From NCBI GenBank assembly GCA_050948905.1, contig JBMNES010000001.1, positions 1,054,001 through 1,118,000 of the forward strand: DNA of 64,000 bases, in the 5' to 3' direction. Under the pieces are notes generated by a model. The model did not search any database, was not told the origin of the DNA, and worked only from the letters and a program-made list of their open reading frames with translations. Positions within the stretch are counted from its first letter, which is position 1. Each line of letters opens with the position of its first letter. Origin of the DNA: DTKD01 sp050948905 (lineage in GTDB: Bacteria > Armatimonadota > UBA5829). Of this stretch, positions 36,532 to 44,193 are shown piece by piece. The translations under genes were made by a program, and so were the position numbers.

Positions 36532-37655
36532 ATTATCTCGTTATTCGGTTGTCGGTTGTCGGTTATCGGTTGACGGTTGAAGGTTGTCGGTTTAATGTCA
36601 TCCTGCGCGAAGTCGCAGGATCACCTCTGAAGTATTGTCATTTCGAACGTAGTGAGAAATCTGCTTTTTTCGATGTCCGAAGTCAGATGTTGGAGGTTCG
36701 ATCTTTCCATTATTTTCTGGATTTCGCTTCTTTCTGGATTTCGCGTTTGTCTTCGATTGACGGTTGTCGGTTGAAGGTTGTCGGTTGTGGTAATCAGATA
36801 GGCCTGATCTCCGAATCGCCGCCTCATAACCAAAATTGGCCGGGACAGAGGCACGGCCACTACATTATCTTTGTCATTTCGAACGTAGTGAGAAATCTGC
36901 TTTTTTCGATGTCCGAAGTCAGATGTTCGATGTTCGATCTTTCCATTATTTTCTGGATTTCGCGTTTGTCTTCGATTGACGGTTGTCGGTGGAAGGTTGT
37001 CGGTTGTGGTAATCAGATAGGCCTGATCTCCGAATCGCCGCCTCATAACCAAAATTGGCCGGGACAGAGGCACGGCCACTACATTATCTTTGTCATTTCG
37101 AACGTAGTGGGAAATCTGCTTTTTCGATGTCCGATGTCAGATGTTGGAGGTTCGATCTTTCCATTATTTTCTGGATTTCGCTTCTTTCTGGATTTCGCGT
37201 TTGCCTTCGGTTGACGGTTGTCGGTTGTGGTAATCAGATAGGCGGCGATCTCCGAATCGCCGCCTCATAACCAAAATTGGCCGGGACAGAGGCACGGCCA
37301 CTACATTATCTTTGTCATTTCGAACGTAGTGGGAAATCTGCTTTTTCGATGTCCGATGTCAGATGTTGGAGGTTCGATCTTTCCATTATTTTCTGGATTT
37401 CGCTTCTTTCTGGATTTCGCGTTTGCCTTCGGTTGACGGTTGTCGGTTGTGGTAATCAGATAGGCGGCGATCTCCGAATCGCCGCCTCATAACCAAAATT
37501 GGCCGGGACAGAGGCACGGCCACTACATTATCTTTGTCATTTCGAACGTAGTGGGAAATCTGCTTTTTCGATGTCCGATGTCAGATGTTGGAGGTTCGAT
37601 CTTTCCATTATTTTCTGGATTTCGCTTCTTTCTGGATTTCGCGTTTGCCTTCCCC
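36532..37655. repeat. 222-bp tandem repeat array built from the dispersed intergenic modules
   Basis: Full units begin at 36838 (219 bp), 37057 (222 bp) and 37279 (222 bp), with a partial unit from 37501; a diverged leader unit occupies 36532-36837. Each unit holds GTCATTTCGAACGTAGTG with GAAATCTGCTTTTT, TTTTCTGGATTTCGC, GGTTGACGGTTGTCGGTT, the palindrome GGCGGCGATCTCCGAATCGC (continuing CGCC; GGCCTGATCTCC in the earlier units) and GGCCGGGACAGAGGCACGGC. The last units are essentially identical, indicating recent amplification. Frames through the array repeat the same peptide and are not genes. Confidence 0.9.
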
Positions 37656-37665
37656 GTAATCCCGT

Positions 37666-37694
37666 TTGCAGCGCGGGGTTGGATGTGTTATAGT
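37666..37694 (+). promoter_or_regulatory. Promoter of manganese riboswitch unit 1
   Basis: TTGCAG and TATAGT with a 17-base spacer. The 20 bases ending in TATAGT (GGGGTTGGATGTGTTATAGT) are identical to those of the second unit. Confidence 0.65.
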
Positions 37695-37717
37695 TATGCT
37701 ACAATCAGGCTCCTGAT

Positions 37718-37886
37718 CAAAGGGGAGTAGCATACCGCCTTTTGGTGGTGCGATGGAATCAACAACCGTCTTGCGTCGCGCGCAGGGCTGGTTCCTTCGG
37801 CGATCGGCCCGCTAAACGGGCAATTTCGTGATGCAAGACCTTTGTCCGAACCGGTATGCGGAGGACAAAGGTCTATTTTGTTATTT
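37718..37886 (+). promoter_or_regulatory. yybP-ykoY (manganese) riboswitch 1 with intrinsic terminator
   Basis: The aptamer shows both conserved ends of the yybP-ykoY motif, AAAGGGGAGTAGC at 37719 and GCAAGACCTTTG at 37833, which close the first helix (CAAAGG with CCTTTG), plus ATCAACAACCG in the middle. The expression platform is a terminator: GACCTTTGTCC (37837-37847) pairs with GGACAAAGGTC (37863-37873), followed by TATTTTGTTATTT. Metal binding to the aptamer would compete with the terminator and switch transcription on. It leads into the truncated antiporter gene. Confidence 0.9.
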
Positions 37887-37897
37887 GGGGGACTTCG

Positions 37898-38155
37898 GTG
37901 GGCATAGTCCTGTTACTGGTCGGCTTGGGAATAATTTTTCTGGCAGCGGAGTTGTTTACTAACGCTATCGAATGGTTCGGAAAACACCTGCGGTTAAATG
38001 AAGGCGCTGTGGGCAGCGTGTTTGCGGCTGTGGGGACTGCACTGCCGGAGACGATGGTGCCTGTGATTGCTGTGGGTTTCTGGGCTGTGTGGGGCGACAG
38101 ACTTTTTTGTTCGTTGCGGGGCGGGGTTGGATGTGTTATAGTAATTCAGAAATAG
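37898..38155 (+). pseudogene. Truncated sodium/calcium-exchanger-type antiporter gene
   Basis: From GTG at 37898 behind GGGGGA, the frame encodes VGIVLLLVGLGIIFLAAELF and continues to VGTALPETMVPVIAVGF, the first alpha-repeat of the CaCA cation antiporter family. Homology stops after about 65 residues; the frame then runs through a duplicated promoter (38114-38142) and ends after CVIVIQK. A full protein would be about 330 residues, so roughly four fifths is missing. It looks like the decayed first copy of a tandem duplication of promoter, riboswitch and antiporter. The riboswitch in front appears intact. Confidence 0.8.
38114..38142 (+). promoter_or_regulatory. Promoter of manganese riboswitch unit 2
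   Basis: TTGCGG and TATAGT with a 17-base spacer; it shares GGGGTTGGATGTGTTATAGT with promoter 1. Confidence 0.65.
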
Positions 38156-38178
38156 GTAATCTATTAGTTTGTGATTTA

Positions 38179-38321
38179 CTAAAAGGGGAGTAGCAGCCCG
38201 ATTTGTGAGGGACAATGGGATCAACAGCCGTTTTGCGTAGGCGCGCAAAGCTGGTTCCATTGGCGAAAAACGTACTGCAAGACCTTTATCCAGCCTGTCG
38301 GTGGGATGAAGGTCTTTTTTT
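38179..38321 (+). promoter_or_regulatory. yybP-ykoY (manganese) riboswitch 2 with intrinsic terminator
   Basis: AAAAGGGGAGTAGC (38181) and GCAAGACCTTTA (38277) are the conserved ends, with ATCAACAGCCG in the middle and CTGGTTCCATTGGCG before the 3' end. The terminator GACCTTTATCC (38281-38291) pairs with GGATGAAGGTC (38304-38314) and runs into seven Ts. It precedes the intact antiporter gene, the usual target of this riboswitch class. Confidence 0.92.
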
Positions 38322-38371
38322 CGACCTGATTGGCGGACGTGTTATGTCTGCAAAGGAGAAAGAAACAATAT

Positions 38372-39349
38372 ATGGTCTTTATTGAATTTATCGCACTGCT
38401 TGCAGTTATCGTTTTCGCGGCATATTTGTTAAGCCGCGGAGCTGAGACTTTGGCTGCAAAGTGGGGGTTTAACATCGTCGGCAGCCTTGTGCTGGCTCTC
38501 CTGACTACCCTACCCGAATATGCTTTTGTATACTGGGCGTCGATAAAGGGCCATTATCAGATGGCAATAGGATCGGCTATTGGGTCTTGCACATTGCTTA
38601 TTACGCTGGGTTATGGATTGGTGATTGTGCTTGCGGTTTCTAAGCTCAGCAAGCATCCGGTCAGTTCGATCAAATTGAGCAAGGCAACTCGAGTCGATGC
38701 GGTATATCTGCTCGTTACGGCTGTTTTGGCTTTCATATTCATCGCTCATGACAATAAGCTGTCTTTTGTGGAAGGTATAATCCTTACGGCGGTGCTGGTC
38801 GGCTATGTCTATCATGTATTCAAGAGCGGCACTGGGGAAAATGAGTGTAACGGGCATCCGGTGACCAGAAAGCAAATGATAAGATCCGGTATAGAACTAC
38901 TGGTGGGTGGTGCGCTTGTTTTCATCTGTTCTGAGCCGTTTGTGGATTCGATGATCCATCTGGCTGAAAAGATGCAAGTCAGTCCAATTGTCATAGCCGT
39001 TGTGCTCGGGCCGCTTGCCTCGGAGATGCCGGAGAAGCTGACTGCGTACCTTGTTGTGTTGAAGGACGGGAGAAATGCAGAGTTGGCGGTCTGCAACTTC
39101 CTCGGCTCTAAGGTGAACCACAACAGCCTTCTGCTGGCGGTTATGCCGTTCGTGGCTCATACTAAAGGGCATGACGCGGTGACGAATCTTATGAGTCCGA
39201 TGTTGATATTGATGTCGGCGATCACCGTGGTCGTTTCCGCGCTGCTGGCGAAAGGCGAACTACACAGGTGGCAAGGCTACAGCCTGATTATCGCATACTT
39301 TGGGGCTATGGTGATGGCAGTCTATACGCAGCCGACGGGTGCGTTTTAG
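38372..39349 (+). CDS. CaCA-family cation antiporter, probable Mn2+/Ca2+ exporter
   Basis: The 325-residue protein has about ten membrane segments in two halves. The alpha-repeats are recognisable as LALLTTLPEYAFVYWAS (about 45-62) and VLGPLASEMPEKLTAYLVV (about 210-228), with the conserved Pro-Glu pairs that bind the cation. Because it follows a manganese riboswitch, manganese efflux is the best guess; calcium transport is the alternative. ATG at 38372 has AAAGGAG 14 bases upstream, a little far; no better start exists. It differs clearly from the truncated copy upstream in sequence, so the duplication is old or the two came from different family members. Confidence 0.85.
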   Translation: MVFIEFIALLAVIVFAAYLLSRGAETLAAKWGFNIVGSLVLALLTTLPEYAFVYWASIKGHYQMAIGSAIGSCTLLITLGYGLVIVLAVSKLSKHPVSSIKLSKATRVDAVYLLVTAVLAFIFIAHDNKLSFVEGIILTAVLVGYVYHVFKSGTGENECNGHPVTRKQMIRSGIELLVGGALVFICSEPFVDSMIHLAEKMQVSPIVIAVVLGPLASEMPEKLTAYLVVLKDGRNAELAVCNFLGSKVNHNSLLLAVMPFVAHTKGHDAVTNLMSPMLILMSAITVVVSALLAKGELHRWQGYSLIIAYFGAMVMAVYTQPTGAF

Positions 39350-39368
39350 AACAAATGGGGATGTGAAT

Positions 39369-40922
39369 GTGAGACACGTCATCGGAATAGACATATCCAC
39401 ACAGACTATCAGCGCAATGCTGATAGGGGTGGTCGAAGCCGACGGCAGGCCGGTGGAGTTGGTTATTTCATCGGCGTGGGTGGAAACGAGGGCGTGCAGA
39501 GATGAACTTAGCCGCAAAAGCCTCGGGGTTTGGATAGAGCTGGTGCGGGAGTGCATCGCGGGGCTGAAAAGAAAGGCCCGCGAGGCGGAAACGGCCGAGG
39601 CTGTCGGGGTGAGCACGACGTTTCCAGGCTGTTTTGCGATTCTGCGAGGCGGCGATGTCGATGCGCAGTTTGTGAGTTTATACGATAACACCGACGATGC
39701 CGGAATATGCTCCGGGGAATTTGAAACTGAGCTTGGCCGGGCTGAGGCAGAGACATATAGTCGAATGTGGCCGGGAAATATGGCTATCGGCCTTGCGCGA
39801 ATAATGAGGCGCGACGGGCTGCGGTTGGATATGGTCGATGGAATCGTGCCGCCGAATACAGCCTTTTCACATCAGCTTATGCGCTTAGTAGGAGTCGATG
39901 CGGCGGAGCTTATTACTGACTTCAGCCAGGCGGCGATAGGCGGGCTTTACGACGCGCGAAGCGGGGAGCCGGTACCATCCGCAGTCGCTGATTTGCTGAA
40001 TAAAGCCGTTCCGGGGATGGACCCCCCCACCCTGCGAAGCCTGCTGCCAAAGCTCGCTCCCGCCTGGCGCAATACGATTCCTGCGGATGCGGTTGGTGCG
40101 GTTGGCGGACTGTTGGGTCTTGCTAAATTGAAGTCGGTCTCGATTGGCGCGGGGGACAGTCCGCTCGGCGCGCTTGCTCTGATTTCGGGTGATGATACGG
40201 TTATAAACGTCCGAGGCTCCAGCGATTCGCCTATGATAATAGTCGATTCGCCTAAAAGCAAAGACGGGGCGCGGGAGAATGTGCTGCATTATCCGATGCC
40301 GACGGCGACCCATCTTGCGGATTCGCCCTGGTGCGTGGTGGCGCCGATGTTGAGAAGCGGCCGAGTTTGGGATTGGGTGAGAAGGCTGAGATTCGACAAC
40401 GACACGCCCGACGCCGATGTTGAATTAGAGAAACTTGCCCTGCAGGCGGCGATTAATAAAGATAAGGCCGCACTGCACTTTCATACCGCGCTGGGAGGAG
40501 AGCGTGCGCCGGATTGGGACTCGACGGCTGCCGGAGCTTTGCGGGGGCTGGTGGAGTCGCATACGATCGGGGACATCGCACTGGCCGCGCTGGAGGGTAT
40601 GTCGGGGACGTTGAAGGAGTGCATCGGCCTGATGGAACGGCGTTATGATGTTAAGCCGGAGAAGCTGCTGCTGGTCGGTGGGCCTGCAAAAAACAGACTT
40701 TGGAACTGGATAACTCAGCGGCACACTGGCAAAAAGACGTTTGCGACGACGTTTTCGGATGCTTCTTTGCTGGGTGCGGCTCTGCTGGGATATGGGGCGA
40801 TGTATGATGGGTTGGAACATGATTCGGCGATAGCGAAAAGGCTGGGTGCTTTGTCAAAGTTATCGGCGAGCCATAAGCTTATATCCCCAAGGCCGGTAAG
40901 CGCTCCTGCGGAGGATATTTAG
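39369..40922 (+). CDS. FGGY-family carbohydrate kinase
   Basis: This protein of about 517 residues has the actin-like ATPase fold of sugar kinases: HVIGIDISTQTISAMLIGV is the first phosphate loop, and LLLVGGPAKNRLWNWITQRHTG near residue 435 is the adenosine motif, followed by DASLLGAALLGYGAM. The substrate-specific middle region (FVSLYDNTDD) does not match xylulokinase closely enough to name the sugar. The start is GTG at 39369 behind TGGGGAT; another GTG lies two codons upstream. It follows the antiporter gene by 19 bases, but a functional link is not obvious. Confidence 0.82.
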   Translation: MRHVIGIDISTQTISAMLIGVVEADGRPVELVISSAWVETRACRDELSRKSLGVWIELVRECIAGLKRKAREAETAEAVGVSTTFPGCFAILRGGDVDAQFVSLYDNTDDAGICSGEFETELGRAEAETYSRMWPGNMAIGLARIMRRDGLRLDMVDGIVPPNTAFSHQLMRLVGVDAAELITDFSQAAIGGLYDARSGEPVPSAVADLLNKAVPGMDPPTLRSLLPKLAPAWRNTIPADAVGAVGGLLGLAKLKSVSIGAGDSPLGALALISGDDTVINVRGSSDSPMIIVDSPKSKDGARENVLHYPMPTATHLADSPWCVVAPMLRSGRVWDWVRRLRFDNDTPDADVELEKLALQAAINKDKAALHFHTALGGERAPDWDSTAAGALRGLVESHTIGDIALAALEGMSGTLKECIGLMERRYDVKPEKLLLVGGPAKNRLWNWITQRHTGKKTFATTFSDASLLGAALLGYGAMYDGLEHDSAIAKRLGALSKLSASHKLISPRPVSAPAEDI

Positions 40923-41003
40923 AGCAGCGTGGAACAGCCAAGCTGAAAAAATCGTCATAAAAACTGAATAAGACCGGTTCCGCCTGCCGGGGGAGTGAGC
41001 AAC

Positions 41004-41159
41004 ATGGGAAATGGAACGTTGCAGCACTGCCTGCGTGAACCCAGGAAAACCGCGGATCGCGAAGCCTTTGCGCAAGCTATGGCTCGGCTTTCCCGCTTGC
41101 AGAATCAGCGAGCGGAAAAGGAACGGCGGGTGATTAAGCCCGAAGAGAAAACGGCCTGA
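41004..41159 (+). CDS. Small basic hypothetical protein (51 aa)
   Basis: An ATG frame of 51 codons follows GGGGGAG with eight-base spacing and ends 25 bases before a bidirectional terminator. The product is very basic and helical (REAFAQAMARLSRLQNQRAE, then KERRVIKPEEK), as in small nucleic-acid- or ribosome-associated proteins. No family is recognised. The ribosome site and terminator make it more likely than chance to be real. Confidence 0.5.
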   Translation: MGNGTLQHCLREPRKTADREAFAQAMARLSRLQNQRAEKERRVIKPEEKTA

Positions 41160-41184
41160 GTTCGTGGCAGAAGGTCTACAAAAG

Positions 41185-41214
41185 AAGGGGAGAGATGGGC
41201 ATGTCTCTCCCCTT
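41185..41214. terminator. Bidirectional terminator between convergent genes
   Basis: AAGGGGAGAGA (41185-41195) and TCTCTCCCCTT (41204-41214) form a perfect eleven-pair stem with an eight-base loop. The minus strand continues CTTTTG, so it mainly serves the FKBP gene; the plus strand side serves the small basic gene. Confidence 0.75.
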
Positions 41215-41239
41215 ACCTTCAAATGTATGCAGCGGATAT

Positions 41240-41734
41240 TTACTTGGCCATATCCATCAGTTCGACTTCAAAATGCAGAGTGGAGTTGGGCGGAATGGAA
41301 CCTGCTTCATCGCTGCCGTAGCCGAGGTTCGGCGGAATGGTAAGCTCGCGAACGCCTCCGACCTTCATACCCTTAAGCCCTTCGTCCCAGCCCTTAATCA
41401 CCTCGCCGTTGCCGACCGTAAACGAGAACGGCCCACGGCCGGTCTGCCGGGAGGTGTCGAAGACTTTACCATTATCCAGCCAGCCCTTGTAGTGGACAGT
41501 GGCCCTGGTACCGTTGGTCACTTCTTCGCCTTTGCCGACTTTTTTGTCTTTGTATATCAGTCCGGATGGCAGTTTCACCACGCCGTCTTTGTCCGGGGCC
41601 GGGGTGGATTCGGTGGTGTCGGTGGTTACGCTCTCGGTTTCGTTTTCGACCTGAATCGCCTCGGTCTGCTCCGCTTTTTTGCCACATCCGGCCAGCAACA
41701 GCGTCAGTATTGCGATGGGAATGAATATCTTCAT
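41240..41734 (-). CDS. FKBP-type peptidyl-prolyl isomerase lipoprotein
   Basis: The 164-residue precursor has a lipoprotein signal with lipobox LLLAGC (Cys17), a Glu/Thr-rich linker (20-50) and one FKBP domain: GTRATVHYKGWLDNGKVFDTS, FTVGNGEVIKGWDEGLKGMKVGG, ELTIPPNLGYG and LHFEVELMDM. All the hydrophobic active-site residues typical of FKBPs are in place. It should accelerate proline isomerisation of envelope proteins from a membrane-anchored position. It is monocistronic, divergent from the PAP2 gene and closed by a strong terminator. Confidence 0.94.
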   Translation of the reverse strand: MKIFIPIAILTLLLAGCGKKAEQTEAIQVENETESVTTDTTESTPAPDKDGVVKLPSGLIYKDKKVGKGEEVTNGTRATVHYKGWLDNGKVFDTSRQTGRGPFSFTVGNGEVIKGWDEGLKGMKVGGVRELTIPPNLGYGSDEAGSIPPNSTLHFEVELMDMAK

Positions 41735-41875
41735 AGCGTGTATGTGCCTTTCTAAGTGTTACGGTCATGTTATCGCGCAGTTGGGCCTGCGTCAATCGCG
41801 ATGTCACCCTCCAGCAGAGCTTATCCTGAACCGATGAACGTGGTATACTATTTCAGAGACAATGCGGAGGCTAGG

Positions 41876-42376
41876 ATGCCGGTAAGTAGAACTTTGATTG
41901 CTTTGGTCTCACTTCTCGCTTTTTTGGGTGGCCCTGTTGTGGCAAAGACTTTCGCGGAAGGCGTGGGTGATGCCACTGCTCCGCTGGTCGCGGTTGGAAT
42001 CGCGGCGACATATCTGGCTTCCGGAGATAACAAAATCCCGAATACTGCCCGGGTGATCGATGGAGCCGTGTTATCGGTTGGGATAGCGGAAGTTATTAAG
42101 CCGAATATAAACGTCAACAAACAGCAATTCCGCCACGGGTTTCCCAGCGGACATGCGTCGCTTGCGTTTGGGACAGCGGCTGCGATGGGGGAAGTTTTTC
42201 CTAAAAACAAGTGGTTGTATTATACCGGGGCCGCGCTTATAGGCTGGAGCCGGGTGGAATCAAGGGCGCACTCCTGGGGGGATGTGCTCGGCGGGGCCGC
42301 ACTTGGCATAGGCGTCGGGAAGTGGTCGGTTTCTTCGCCGAACGGTCTAATGTTAGGACGAGTATACAGGTTTTAA
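41876..42376 (+). CDS. PAP2-family membrane phosphatase
   Basis: The 166-residue protein has an N-terminal signal or anchor and the PAP2 signature split as QFRHGFPSGHAS (about 85-96) and SRVESRAHSWGDVLGGAALG (about 128-147), giving the catalytic histidines. The family removes phosphate from lipid phosphates such as undecaprenyl pyrophosphate or phosphatidic acid at the outer face of the membrane. GGAGG precedes the chosen ATG. It is followed after three bases by argC, so the genes are co-transcribed though functionally unrelated. Confidence 0.85.
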   Translation: MPVSRTLIALVSLLAFLGGPVVAKTFAEGVGDATAPLVAVGIAATYLASGDNKIPNTARVIDGAVLSVGIAEVIKPNINVNKQQFRHGFPSGHASLAFGTAAAMGEVFPKNKWLYYTGAALIGWSRVESRAHSWGDVLGGAALGIGVGKWSVSSPNGLMLGRVYRF

Positions 42377-42379
42377 TCT

Positions 42380-43426
42380 ATGGTTAGAGTTGGAGTCATC
42401 GGAGCATCGGGTTACGCGGGAGGGGAGTTGGTCAGATATCTGATCGGCCATCCCGGCACACAGATTACGTATCTGGCATCCGGCACTTACGCCGGCAAGC
42501 ATTTATCTGCAGCATATCCCAGCCTGCTCGGGCAGGATCTGCCGCTGTGTGAGGTATATGACGCAGAGACTGCGGCGGATCAGGCGGATATATTCTTTCA
42601 GGCGCAGGGAAACGGCATAGGGATGAAGGTGGCGCCCTCGCTGTTGGAATATGGGAAGAAGCTGATCGATGTGCCGGCTGATTTTCGGCTCAAAGACCTT
42701 GATGAGTATGCGTATTACTACAAAATGGAGCACACAGCGCCGGAGTTGGTAAAAGAGGCGGTGTATGGGATTCCTGAGCTGCGCGCCGATGAGATCGCAA
42801 AGGCCAGGCTCATCGCAAACTGCGGATGCTACGCCACGAGCGCGATTCTGGCTCTGGCGCCGGTGGCGAAGGCGGGATGCTGCGACCTTGACTCGATCAT
42901 AGTCGATTCCAAATCCGGCGTATCTGGGGCGGGCAGGTCGAAACTGGACGTGTCCGGACTTTTCTGTGAGATTAACGAGGGCTTCAAGGCATATGCAGTT
43001 GCGAGCCACAGGCATACCGCGGAGATCGAACAGGAGATTTCAGCGGTGGCGGGCAGGAAGATTCAAGTCAGCTTTACTCCGCACCTGATTCCTATGAACC
43101 GGGGCATTCTGACCACGGCTTATGTGAACGTACAGCAATCCGTGGCATCGGCAGCCGATTTGTTGACTATATATCGCGACTTTTATGCTGAACAGCCGTT
43201 TGTGATAGTTCTTGATGAGGGGCAACAACCCAGCACGAAGAATGTCTTCGGCACCAATTATTGTCATATCGCCGTTGCGCTGGACAAGCGCACAAATCGC
43301 GCGATTATCACCAGCGCGATAGACAATATGGGCAAGGGCGCGGCGGGACAGGCCGTGCAGAATATGAACCTGATGTGCGATTTCGACCAGACAACCGGAC
43401 TTACATTCCCTGCGGTCTACCCGTAA
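42380..43426 (+). CDS. argC: N-acetyl-gamma-glutamyl-phosphate reductase
   Basis: ArgC reduces N-acetylglutamyl phosphate to the semialdehyde, the third step of arginine biosynthesis. The 348-residue protein opens VRVGVIGASGYAGGELVRYL, with the NADP loop, and has the catalytic cysteine in LIANCGCYATSAILAL near residue 152. SGVSGAGR and SHRHTAEIEQE follow, with a conserved catalytic histidine. Length is typical. No other arginine gene is in the window. It overlaps the start region of the downstream metalloprotease gene. Confidence 0.96.
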   Translation: MVRVGVIGASGYAGGELVRYLIGHPGTQITYLASGTYAGKHLSAAYPSLLGQDLPLCEVYDAETAADQADIFFQAQGNGIGMKVAPSLLEYGKKLIDVPADFRLKDLDEYAYYYKMEHTAPELVKEAVYGIPELRADEIAKARLIANCGCYATSAILALAPVAKAGCCDLDSIIVDSKSGVSGAGRSKLDVSGLFCEINEGFKAYAVASHRHTAEIEQEISAVAGRKIQVSFTPHLIPMNRGILTTAYVNVQQSVASAADLLTIYRDFYAEQPFVIVLDEGQQPSTKNVFGTNYCHIAVALDKRTNRAIITSAIDNMGKGAAGQAVQNMNLMCDFDQTTGLTFPAVYP

Positions 43427-44193
43427 GATATTTCCTCGCGAGCTTGATATCGCTGGTGGCGCTGCTATTGTTCGCGGGGGTCGGCTCGGCTGACGAAGGG
43501 GCGCTTGAGAAGGCGTTCGTCGGCGCGGAGAAGGTCGACCTGCGGACGTGCGATGTCTCGTCGGTGATGGCGTTAAGAGAAAAGGTCGGGATACCTCCCC
43601 CCAAAACCACGGTTCTGGTGAAAGTCTTTGATCGTGAGTCGCTGCCGATTGTTTTGAGACCCTCGTTTGCAAATGAAGGCGCTGCGGGGGTCACGATAAA
43701 TGGCCGATTTATCGCGATTCTGAAAACAGAGCTTCGCGACGAGTATAAGGATATCCTCAGACACGAGCTAGTCCACGCCTACATCACCCTTGCCTCTCCG
43801 GAACCTCTGCCGTTGTGGTTCCAGGAAGGCAGCGCGGTGCATTATTCCATGGGCAAGGATCGGAAGTTCTATGGCCAGGCGGCGAAAGATAAGCCTGGGA
43901 TGGTGGTCGGCAAAACAGTCGAACTTCCAAACAGCTACAAGCAGCAGTTGCAGACTTTTAACTATATCCTGGAGACCGTCGGGGAGAAGGACTTCAACGC
44001 GTGGTATAAGCAGGCTGTAATGACCGGCAACGTTGACCCCAAACCCCTGCTGGGCCTGGACTCGCACGACGAAACGGCTGACAAACGAAGAGACCGTTCC
44101 CGGTTGTGGCTGCTTTATATGCTCGGCGGTGCGGTGGTCGTTGTGCTGGCGATCGCATTTATTACGTCCAGGTACGAGCAGGAATATTCCTAA
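43375..44193 (+). CDS. Peptidase MA-like zinc metalloprotease with C-terminal membrane anchor
   Basis: The zinc motif HELVHAY and its downstream glutamate segment LPLWFQEGSAVHYS are diagnostic of the gluzincin/MA clan. An N-terminal signal (RYFLASLISLVALLLFAGVGSA) and a C-terminal membrane segment (LWLLYMLGGAVVVVLAIAF) place the catalytic domain in the periplasm. The start is uncertain: GTG at 43375 gives a signal peptide with a basic N-region and overlaps argC by 52 bases, while a TTG near 43444 would give a very short signal. It converges with the C25 protease gene, overlapping it by four bases. Confidence 0.8.
   Translation: MRFRPDNRTYIPCGLPVRYFLASLISLVALLLFAGVGSADEGALEKAFVGAEKVDLRTCDVSSVMALREKVGIPPPKTTVLVKVFDRESLPIVLRPSFANEGAAGVTINGRFIAILKTELRDEYKDILRHELVHAYITLASPEPLPLWFQEGSAVHYSMGKDRKFYGQAAKDKPGMVVGKTVELPNSYKQQLQTFNYILETVGEKDFNAWYKQAVMTGNVDPKPLLGLDSHDETADKRRDRSRLWLLYMLGGAVVVVLAIAFITSRYEQEYS

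Noticed and set aside
36532..37655. CRISPR array
   Set aside because: The period is 219-222 bp with whole-unit identity and no short repeat/unique spacer alternation; no cas genes are present.
36366..37693. Several open frames repeating a peptide that begins MAGTEARPLHYLCHF
   Set aside because: They are translations of the 222-bp DNA repeat. There is no ribosome site, and the same palindromic modules occur in non-coding gaps elsewhere.
40855..40866. Second GCCGATAA (sigma-28 -10) on the minus strand
   Set aside because: It is inside the FGGY kinase gene, with no TAAA at suitable spacing and no gene appropriately placed.
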